Virus record (IMG/VR): IMGVR_UViG_3300042340_000394
Location: 1 to 64,000 of that record
Source: a virus
Strand: one strand, 5' to 3'
Length of the DNA stretch: 64,000 nt
Below the pieces are notes generated by a model. The model made no database searches and was not told where the DNA came from. It worked only from the letters and a program-made list of their open reading frames with translations. Each line of letters starts with the position of its first letter. The stretch's first letter is position 1. Positions 57,838 through 64,000 of the stretch are shown here, in pieces. Made by a program: the position numbers and the translations under genes.

Positions 57838-58230
57838 ATGCCGACCACACGCGAGCGCCTCGCCGCCCGACTCAACACCATCGTCGCCGCACTCGGGATC
57901 ACCGACGTTCGCATCGAGCCCGACGACGTGCGCCGCGTTCACGCGGGGCGACACCAGCGCAGCGAAGGTGCGTTCTCGTGGTTCGCGCAACCACGGAGCA
58001 TCACGGGGCGACTGGTATCGCTCGGCAGTCAATTCACCGCCGCGGAGTGCGTGCGCTTGCCCGTGATCGTTTCGCCGTCGTTCGATGGGTGGGTGCTCGA
58101 CCCCGTGTTCCGCGAGCATCGCGCGCACAACGGCGTGCCGCAAGGCGCGGCGTTCGGCACCATCGACGACCTCACGTTGTCGGGCGTCGGCGCCGTGCGG
58201 TGGTACGACGCCGCGGGCGTGGCGTTGTGA
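57838..58230 (+). CDS. Unknown protein (130 aa)
   Basis: ATG 57838. Helical start, then a mixed domain with aromatic residues (GAFSWFAQPRSITGRLVSLG) and a beta end (GVGAVRWYDAAG). No good promoter; TAGCGT directly abuts the ATG. No family recognised. Confidence 0.6.
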   Translation: MPTTRERLAARLNTIVAALGITDVRIEPDDVRRVHAGRHQRSEGAFSWFAQPRSITGRLVSLGSQFTAAECVRLPVIVSPSFDGWVLDPVFREHRAHNGVPQGAAFGTIDDLTLSGVGAVRWYDAAGVAL

Positions 58231-58276
58231 TCGGCCATTGCGGGCGCACTGCGCATCGGGCATAAAGGGGACGGAC

Positions 58277-59326
58277 ATGAAGAACACGCGACACCACGTC
58301 CGCAACGGCAAGCCGCTCTCCGACGACAAGTTGCGCGAGGTGATGCTCAAGATCCGCAAGGGCGCGACGGCATCGCTCACGTTCGCGCAACTGGCGGCGG
58401 TTCTCGAAGCGATCGGTGGGCACGCGGAGGAGTTCGTCGCGCTCGCTCGCGTCGGAGACAACAGGCCAGCGCACGCATACGCCGACGACGAAGAGAGTTT
58501 CGCGACGCTCGCCAGCGCGCTCCGCACTCGCGTGGTCGACAAGATCCCCGCGAAGTTCAAGTCGGGCGCCGTGTTCCTCTCCGACGTTCGCCGAAGCGCC
58601 GAAGACGTCGCGCATGGCTACTGGTACGTCACCTACGAGGGCGTCGTCGCGGTCGACGCGATCCGCGCATCGCTCGACGGCAAGTCCGTGGAGCTTCTGC
58701 CGATGCGGGGCCACGGCACCTACGTCGTAGACGTAACCAGCGGTCGCAAGCGTCGCGCGCCCGGTGTCTCGACGTACGAGTTGACCTCGTGGCTCGACGA
58801 AGAGACCGACTGGGTTGCGCGCGTGAATCGTTTCCTGAACGTCGAGGAGCACGTTCCCGCGGAGGCGCGGACTCGCGACAACACCGGAACGTGCCCCGTG
58901 TGTTTCCGCAACATCAAGCTCGAAGCTGGGCGCGGCGACCTCCCCGTGATGGTGCTGCACGGCTACGAGCGCCCCCGCTATCAGGGCGGCATCGAGGGAC
59001 GTTGCGACGGCGTTGCGTTCCCGCCCTTCGAGTTGTCGCCCGCGGGCACGGTGAAGAACGTCGCCGCGCTCGGCGAGTTGATCGAGTCGATGCAGCGCGC
59101 CGCCGAGAACGCGACGAAGAAGTTCGACCGCGAGCGCATCGAAGCCACGATCGCGTCTGCGCAGCGGGAACTCGATGCGTTCCGTCGCCTCGTGATGTAC
59201 TGGCGCAAGCGCCCGCTCCCGCGCGAGGGCGAACCCGACCGCAACCTGTTCTCGGTGGGCCAGTTGCCCGACGACCGCAGGAGCGAGCAGAACGGTCGCC
59301 GGTCCGTGCGGCGCCGCACGCGGTAG
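58277..59326 (+). CDS. Tagged protein with a zinc-ribbon module (349 aa)
   Basis: ATG 58277 after AAAGGGG. Tag MKNTRHHVRNGKPL, helical N-part. At about 210-255 a ribbon GTCPVCFRNI..HGYERP..GRCDG..FPPFELSP matches the N-domains of the 27398 and 27995 proteins. A long helix follows, then a region ending NGRRSVRRRTR. Probably a larger relative carrying the same metal-binding module. Confidence 0.7.
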   Translation: MKNTRHHVRNGKPLSDDKLREVMLKIRKGATASLTFAQLAAVLEAIGGHAEEFVALARVGDNRPAHAYADDEESFATLASALRTRVVDKIPAKFKSGAVFLSDVRRSAEDVAHGYWYVTYEGVVAVDAIRASLDGKSVELLPMRGHGTYVVDVTSGRKRRAPGVSTYELTSWLDEETDWVARVNRFLNVEEHVPAEARTRDNTGTCPVCFRNIKLEAGRGDLPVMVLHGYERPRYQGGIEGRCDGVAFPPFELSPAGTVKNVAALGELIESMQRAAENATKKFDRERIEATIASAQRELDAFRRLVMYWRKRPLPREGEPDRNLFSVGQLPDDRRSEQNGRRSVRRRTR

Positions 59327-59395
59327 GCTCTGCCCGCTCGAAGAAAACTTCGGGGGCGTGTAAGAAGCGGGTCGTTGCGGTGCGTATAACTGCGC

Positions 59396-59623
59396 ATGCG
59401 CAATCCTACGAAAACGAAGTCGTGGCAGAAAATCCTCGCGCACCCGCGCGTTCTCTCGGCGTGGGACGAGACGGTCGATGAAGTGCCTAGCTTGTGGGCG
59501 GAGTTGCGTCCGGGGTGGGCGTACGAGGGGACGCACTGCGTACACCGCGAGTCCGTAGCGGCGCTCCTGCGCGACGTGGTGAGCGCCGAGCCGTGCGACT
59601 GCGAGCACTGCGCGGAAAAATGA
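59396..59623 (+). CDS. Tagged small protein (75 aa)
   Basis: ATG 59396 is 5 bp from TATAAC. Starts MRNPTKTKSW, the shortest form of the tag. Ends with a His/Cys cluster (PCDCEHCAEK) that may bind zinc. Confidence 0.6.
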   Translation: MRNPTKTKSWQKILAHPRVLSAWDETVDEVPSLWAELRPGWAYEGTHCVHRESVAALLRDVVSAEPCDCEHCAEK

Positions 59624-59635
59624 TCGGGCGTCGTA

Positions 59636-59663
59636 AAGAACGGCGCCCCGACGGGCGTAGAAG
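59636..59663 (+). promoter_or_regulatory. Class I box pair (59671 gene)
   Basis: AAGAAC, 16 bp, TAGAAG; ATG after 7 bp. Confidence 0.75.
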
Positions 59664-59670
59664 AGACACC

Positions 59671-59874
59671 ATGAAGAACACGACCGACACGGTTTCGCTC
59701 GCGAAGGCACTCGAAGATATGCGCGGTTGCTTCGGCCGCGCCCCGAAGGCCGGGTGGATCGCCGCCATCGACGAGAGTGGCAAGGTCCGCATGACGGCGG
59801 GCAAGGCGGCGCACGGCCTCCTCCGCATGAACGCCAGCGTGCAGGGGTGGAAGGTCGTCCGCATCACGAAGTGA
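59671..59874 (+). CDS. Small unknown protein (67 aa)
   Basis: ATG 59671. Strands WIAAIDESGKVRMT and a basic end. No family recognised. Confidence 0.6.
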   Translation: MKNTTDTVSLAKALEDMRGCFGRAPKAGWIAAIDESGKVRMTAGKAAHGLLRMNASVQGWKVVRITK

Positions 59875-59946
59875 GGCACGCCGCCGCCACGACGCCCGTA
59901 CCTGCGCAACTCGCGCGGTGCGGGCTCGCGGCGTTGGGAGAGCAAG

Positions 59947-60507
59947 ATGAGTGAGAACCCGCGCGAAACGTTCCGCCGCCTGCACGCCATCGCGTCGTGC
60001 GAAACCGCCACCGCCGAGGAGCGCGAGAACGCGCGCCGCGTGATGGATCGCTACATCGCGAAGTACGGCGCCGAAGTGTCGATCCCCGAGAGCGAACCGC
60101 AGATCGAGCAGTGCGTAACGTACGCGCACGAGTACGAGGAGCGCCTCTCGGTTCACTGCGCGGTGTTCGCGGGCTGCGCGGCATTCAGCATCGGGCGGAC
60201 CCTCTACCGTGGGCGAGCGAACGAGAAGTTTCGCACCGACGGCAAGACCACGAAGTTCCGCGGCTCGGAGTCGGCGGTTCTCTCCGCGGTGGAACTCTAC
60301 GAGCACCACCGCGCGAAACTCGCGGAACTGTTCGAGACGGTGGAGAACGGCTACCGTTTCGCAGCGATGCCGCTCCCGCCCGTCGAGGGCCGCAAGAGCG
60401 GCGTGGTGGCGCCGCACCTCCTCAGTGCGCTCCGCGCCGCGCAGAACGTCGGGCGCACGCACTCGCTCACGAACACGCTGCCCGCCACCGCGGGCGGCAA
60501 GCGATGA
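59947..60507 (+). CDS. Unknown protein (186 aa)
   Basis: ATG 59947 with GGAGAG upstream. Helical with Cys in HCAVFAGCAAFSIG and an aromatic part (NGYRFAAMPLPP). Stop overlaps a mini-ORF ATG. No family recognised. Confidence 0.65.
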   Translation: MSENPRETFRRLHAIASCETATAEERENARRVMDRYIAKYGAEVSIPESEPQIEQCVTYAHEYEERLSVHCAVFAGCAAFSIGRTLYRGRANEKFRTDGKTTKFRGSESAVLSAVELYEHHRAKLAELFETVENGYRFAAMPLPPVEGRKSGVVAPHLLSALRAAQNVGRTHSLTNTLPATAGGKR

Positions 60508-60536
60508 CCGCCGACGAAATCGGCGAGGCGACGTAA
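60504..60536 (+). CDS. Possible 10-residue mini-ORF before class I boxes
   Basis: ATG 60504 overlaps the previous stop as ATGA and encodes MTADEIGEAT. Its TAA forms the T-A-A before the next class I box. Probably a coupling artefact; not assumed to be functional. Confidence 0.3.
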   Translation: MTADEIGEAT

Positions 60537-60563
60537 AGAACTCGCTCGCTCCGCTCGTACAAG
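60536..60563 (+). promoter_or_regulatory. Class I box pair (60568 gene)
   Basis: AAGAAC, 16 bp, TACAAG; ATG after 4 bp. Confidence 0.7.
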
Positions 60564-60567
60564 TCGC

Positions 60568-60798
60568 ATGGCATTCACCGTAACCGAGGCTCGCGGCAAC
60601 CGCCGCGCCGCAATGCACTGCGTCCGCGGGCACGTATTCACCCTCGCAACCGCGAACACCGACGACTACGGGTCGTGGTGCCCGCAGTGCGGCGGCACCG
60701 CGCACTCCGACGTGCGCAAGGGCTGCACGTTCTGCGAGGAGCACGACGCCTCGCCCGACGAGTGCCACGAGCACTGCGCCCACGGAGCGCGGACGTGA
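60568..60798 (+). CDS. Zinc-ribbon-like Cys/His-rich protein (76 aa)
   Basis: ATG 60568. MHCVRGHVF, CPQCGG, CTFCEEHDASPDECHEHCAH give at least eight candidate metal ligands in two knuckles. First gene of the run to 62070. Likely zinc-binding. Confidence 0.65.
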   Translation: MAFTVTEARGNRRAAMHCVRGHVFTLATANTDDYGSWCPQCGGTAHSDVRKGCTFCEEHDASPDECHEHCAHGART

Positions 60799-61142
60799 GC
60801 GACGAACGCAAGCAGGCCGAGCTCGTGGCACCGTTCTTCGCCGCGCTGTACGACACGCTGGCGGCGAACGGCGCGGAACTGCGCATCCTCTCCCGCGAGG
60901 AGTACGTGCGGCACGAGTCTGAACGGGTAGCCCGCGGCGAGCGTCCGTCGACCGAGTTGCGCATCGTCGGCGCGCTCGGGCACGGAGGAAAACTGCGCTA
61001 CGTCTCGTACCAGCGCAGGTTCTACGTTGACGGCTACCCCGAAAACGAGACGCCGAAAACGCGCGCGATCGAAGCGCGATGCAACGATGCGCTGCGCGAC
61101 TTCTGCGCTGCGTGGGAGGGAGCGACGCCGTGGCGGGACTGA
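60795..61142 (+). CDS. Unknown protein (115 aa)
   Basis: GTG 60795 overlaps the previous stop. Helical N-part and a beta pair (STELRIVGALGHGGKLRYV). Its TGA shares an A with the next ATG. Confidence 0.65.
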   Translation: MSDERKQAELVAPFFAALYDTLAANGAELRILSREEYVRHESERVARGERPSTELRIVGALGHGGKLRYVSYQRRFYVDGYPENETPKTRAIEARCNDALRDFCAAWEGATPWRD

Positions 61143-61663
61143 TGCGCCTCTACGCGATCGACCCCGACGAGACGCGCGTGTTTCTCGGCGAGCACACCGC
61201 GGAGTCGGCCGACGCGCGCCTCGCCCGCCGCAAGCGCCCGTGGGTCGAAGCCGTGCTCCGCGAGGGCGACTCCGTTGTCGCTCGCAGGTTCCCGGCGACA
61301 CCGTGGGTTCCCGCGCTGCACTGGCCCGACGAGAAGCCGGTGGTGTTCGAGCACGAGGCACGGCGCATCGTCGCGTGGTTGCGCGAGGCGGGCGTGAAGG
61401 CGACGATCAAGGGGCTGCGTCGCGCACCGTGGCCCGGTCGCGAGCCGAGCGCCGGGTGCATCGGCGAGCAGAACCGATACCTCCGTGACGAGTCCGACGG
61501 CGTGTGGGCGCTCGTGGTGCTCTTGCTGCAAGAGGGCATCGTGCAGGGCGGGTTGATTGAGCGCGAGCAGTCGAAGCCGATCAGGCTGATGCTCGCGATG
61601 GCCGAGGAGGCGAACGATCTTCTCAGGGCCGAGATCGCGAGAATCGAGGGGCAGAAAACGTGA
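61142..61663 (+). CDS. Unknown protein (173 aa)
   Basis: ATG 61142 overlaps the previous stop by one base (TGATG). Beta-rich first half, helical second half (WALVVLLLQEGIVQGGL). No family recognised. Confidence 0.65.
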   Translation: MRLYAIDPDETRVFLGEHTAESADARLARRKRPWVEAVLREGDSVVARRFPATPWVPALHWPDEKPVVFEHEARRIVAWLREAGVKATIKGLRRAPWPGREPSAGCIGEQNRYLRDESDGVWALVVLLLQEGIVQGGLIEREQSKPIRLMLAMAEEANDLLRAEIARIEGQKT

Positions 61664-62070
61664 GCAATCGACTCGACGCCGTCGCCAACCGACTGATCGA
61701 CGCTGCGGTCGCCGCGGGGTTCAACAACCCGTACGTGAGAGCCGCTGGTGACGTGTGGATCAAGGCGTATGTTATCCACACCTCGGTCTGCGCATCGCGT
61801 GGCGATAGCGGCGAAATTCCTCCGCATCGGACGCCAACGATCGGCGTGATGCCTGCGATCGATGCGGACCTGTACGTCGCTCTCGCGGAGTACCTCGACT
61901 GCATAGCAGTCCGCTCGCCACCGACACGCCCGATGTTCGCGTGGGAGGGCGACGTAGTGAGCCTGAGCGACCTTCGAGCGGCGATGCGCGACCGCTTGCC
62001 CGTAGCGGAGGCGTGGGTGGCGATGGTGTGGCGTCTCGCCGCCGACGGCTTCGGTCTGAGAACGGGGTAG
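61660..62070 (+). CDS. Unknown protein (136 aa)
   Basis: GTG 61660 overlaps the previous stop. Helical with a Pro-rich middle loop. No family recognised. Confidence 0.65.
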   Translation: MSNRLDAVANRLIDAAVAAGFNNPYVRAAGDVWIKAYVIHTSVCASRGDSGEIPPHRTPTIGVMPAIDADLYVALAEYLDCIAVRSPPTRPMFAWEGDVVSLSDLRAAMRDRLPVAEAWVAMVWRLAADGFGLRTG

Positions 62071-62091
62071 ACGTTCGGCACGATTCCGCGG

Positions 62092-62097
62092 TAGTGT
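62092..62097 (+). promoter_or_regulatory. Class II -10 box of the helicase gene
   Basis: TAGTGT, exactly 6 bp, ATG 62104. No convincing -35 box. Confidence 0.4.
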
Positions 62098-62103
62098 CCC
62101 GCC

Positions 62104-64000
62104 ATGCGTCGCTCCGCCCGCCGTTCGCCCCGCATCGTCCGCTCGCGCAAGTCGCACCGCAACGGGAGCACCCCGACGGTGTGGACGCGCAACTTCGGGT
62201 TCCCGACGTCGTGGAGCACGACGATCGGCGACAACGTGGTCGCAGTTACGATGATCGCTGGCGAGCCGCTCGTTCGTCCCGCGGGCTTCGTGGCGCTCCT
62301 GAACGGTTCCAGCATCGGAGTGTTCTCGCAAGCGGACAAGGCGAAGGACGCAGCCGAGCGCGCCGCGATCCCCACGGTTCCCGTCGCGCGACAAGTGACG
62401 GTGGTCGAGCCCGCGATTCCCGTGAACGAAGCACCGTCGAGTCGGGAACTGGCAATCGTGCCCGACGCTCCGAAGGATGCGATCGTCAAGGAGGCTTCAA
62501 CGCCCGTAGGCGCGGTGCTCGAAGCGCGCCCCGAAGACTCGCGCAGCAAGGCCGTCGCAACAGCCGAACGCAAGTGGTCGCACTACCAGACGGCGATCTT
62601 CGATGAGATCCGCAACGGCGTCGGACACCTCGTGATCGAGGCAGTCGCAGGGGCGGGAAAAACTACGGTTTTGATCGAAGCTCTCAAGCACATCGACCCT
62701 TCCCTCTCCGTTCTCGTGGTGGCCTTCAACACGAGCATTCAGAAGGAACTCGACGCTCGCATTCCCGCGAACCTCACGAACGTTACGGTCGCGACGCTCT
62801 CGGCGCACGGTTACTCGATCCTGCGGCGATACTGGCACGCTCGCTACGCCGCGGGCAAGAAGCACAAGAGCTCCGGCATCCTCGACTACCTTCGCGACAA
62901 GGCGGTGATGAGGGCTGCGGTGCCCGAACAAATCGGCGGCGACAAGCTCCGTGACGTTCTCGAAGGCATCGAGAAGTTGTGCTCGCTCTGCGAGTGCTAC
63001 GTCGCCCTCAGTGACGACGAAATCCGCGCCGTGCAAGTCGACCACGACCTTCTTCTCCCCGAGTCGGGCGACCCGCGAGAGTGGGAGTACATCGGCGGCA
63101 CGCAGGCGAAGCCGCAGCGGTTCACGCACGCGAACGTGCTGCGGTGGGTTCATGCTGCGCAGCGCGCGCGACTCACAGAGCCGCCCGCCAATGCCAAATA
63201 CGCTCGCAGCATCGCGAGGCCGCAAGACCTCGCGGCGTACGACGAGATCACCGAGAACGGTAGACTTCCGTTCATTTCGTTCCGCGACATGACGTTCGTG
63301 GTCGCGGCGACGCCTGACATGGAACCCGAACGTCGGTACGACGTGATCTTCGTCGATGAAACGCAGGACATGGACAAGGCGCAACTCGCGCTCGTGTTCC
63401 GCAGTCTCGCGCCCGGTGGACGCGTTGTCGTCGTGGGCGACTCCAAGCAGGCGGTGTATCGATTCCGCGGAGCAGACTCGGACGCCATCAAGCGCCTCAT
63501 CAAGCAGTTGAATGCGACGGTTCTGCCGCTCTCCGTATCGTATCGCGTGCCCGCGTGTTCCGCAGCCGAAGCGCGAAAACTGGTGCCGCAGTTCGAGGTG
63601 CCCGAAGGCACCCCCGAAGGAACGTGCGCTCGCATCGACTCGCGCCAAATGGTTCAGATGTGGGGCCGCGGCGATATCGTAATCACTCGCGTGAACATGG
63701 CGCTCGTGCCGATGGCGCTCATCGCGATTTCGCAGGGCATCACCCCGTGGATTCTCGGAGAGGGCAGTTCGATCGCGAAGGAACTCAAGGAGATCATGTA
63801 CAAGATCCGAGCGCGCACGCGCGACTCGGACGATATGGGCGTGTTCATCGAGGCGCTCCAGAACTGGCACGAACGTGAGCGCGCCACGCGATCCGCGGAG
63901 GTAAGGGAGCGCCTTACGGAACTGCAACGTCGAAGCGGGAAGGAGTTCCGCAACATTTCGCAGATGATCGACGAAGATCACGAAGTCGTGATGGTCGACC
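62104..64000 (+). CDS. UvrD/Rep-type superfamily 1 helicase, tagged, 3' end outside window
   Basis: Open to the window end (at least 632 codons). The tag RKSHRNGSTPT lies about 15 residues from the start. The first 150 residues are an unfamiliar extension. Then AVAGAGKT (180-187) is Walker A, DVIFVDETQD (about 413-422) is Walker B, VVVVGDSKQAVYRFRGAD is motif III, and LSVSYRVP is motif IV. It should translocate on DNA 3' to 5' by family rule. Helicases of this type in viruses act in replication or repair. The missing end should hold motifs V and VI. Confidence 0.9.
   Translation, partial: MRRSARRSPRIVRSRKSHRNGSTPTVWTRNFGFPTSWSTTIGDNVVAVTMIAGEPLVRPAGFVALLNGSSIGVFSQADKAKDAAERAAIPTVPVARQVTVVEPAIPVNEAPSSRELAIVPDAPKDAIVKEASTPVGAVLEARPEDSRSKAVATAERKWSHYQTAIFDEIRNGVGHLVIEAVAGAGKTTVLIEALKHIDPSLSVLVVAFNTSIQKELDARIPANLTNVTVATLSAHGYSILRRYWHARYAAGKKHKSSGILDYLRDKAVMRAAVPEQIGGDKLRDVLEGIEKLCSLCECYVALSDDEIRAVQVDHDLLLPESGDPREWEYIGGTQAKPQRFTHANVLRWVHAAQRARLTEPPANAKYARSIARPQDLAAYDEITENGRLPFISFRDMTFVVAATPDMEPERRYDVIFVDETQDMDKAQLALVFRSLAPGGRVVVVGDSKQAVYRFRGADSDAIKRLIKQLNATVLPLSVSYRVPACSAAEARKLVPQFEVPEGTPEGTCARIDSRQMVQMWGRGDIVITRVNMALVPMALIAISQGITPWILGEGSSIAKELKEIMYKIRARTRDSDDMGVFIEALQNWHERERATRSAEVRERLTELQRRSGKEFRNISQMIDEDHEVVMVD

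Noticed and set aside
62497-63981. Long open frame on the minus strand (494 codons)
   Set aside because: Antisense shadow of the helicase gene; composition is Arg/His-rich as expected from the GC-rich opposite strand, and the plus strand carries all helicase motifs.
1-64000. CRISPR array
   Set aside because: No regularly spaced short repeat was seen. The 12-bp tandem repeat at 225-284 is coding and has no spacers.

Overview
The window is dense (about 110 mostly short genes, few gaps), high-GC DNA with almost no housekeeping genes. Genes on both strands are packed into runs whose stop and start codons overlap as GTGA or ATGA. What can be recognised is virus-like: two peptidoglycan-lytic enzymes with membrane anchors, a pair of paralogous capsid-like proteins, a tmRNA, two sigma factors, a DNA methyltransferase, a UvrD-type helicase and two IscB/omegaRNA elements. 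I read it as part of a large virus (or virus-derived plasmid) of a high-GC bacterium. A lipoprotein with a long Asp/Ala-rich linker (6132-6650) and a TPR-type secreted protein (12086-12859) look like Myxococcota proteins, so that host phylum is a guess. No terminase, portal, tail or packaging ATPase was seen, and many proteins carry single membrane anchors, so the virion type is open.

Layout. 1-6126: tail-anchored spike-like proteins (a partly recombined tandem pair), a membrane protein and three beta-rich structural candidates. 6132-12859: minus-strand operons of small genes, a GP88-like Cys-rich protein and the tmRNA. 12913-19227: a basic protein, the second capsid-like paralog, tagged proteins and two lysins. 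19224-28729: a methyltransferase plus sigma factor operon, a membrane-anchored alpha/beta hydrolase, and paralogous zinc-ribbon proteins. 28832-33399: short-gene operons and an ECF-type sigma factor. 33440-36285: a zinc metallopeptidase gene split by IscB element 1. 36282-46956: unknown genes, a cysteine desulfurase, a ribosomal L7/L12-like domain protein and a truncated ADP-ribosylglycohydrolase. 47010-48741: IscB element 2. 48744-64000: tagged proteins, a Nudix hydrolase, a PP2C phosphatase, a second L7/L12-like protein overlapping a catalytically degenerate ABC-type ATPase, and a helicase running off the window.

Regulation. Two promoter-like patterns recur. Class I (27 sites, both strands) is AAGRWY, exactly 16 bp, TANNAG (usually CGTANNAG), then 4-8 bp to the start codon. 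Class II resembles sigma-70: TTGNNN, 16-18 bp, a TANNNT or CATTYT hexamer, then often exactly 6 bp to the start codon, which predicts leaderless mRNAs. Class II genes often encode proteins with a basic N-terminal tag of the form K/R-rich ..S.RN(P/G/S); none of the 27 class I genes does. This suggests two regulons, one of which makes a set of tagged, perhaps virion-targeted, proteins.

Most notable: IscB element 1 sits inside the metallopeptidase gene. The missing 3' end lies intact just beyond the element and restores the genome's usual ATGA overlap with the next gene. The 5' guide position of its omegaRNA is therefore the interrupted gene itself, as expected of an RNA-guided homing element in a virus.
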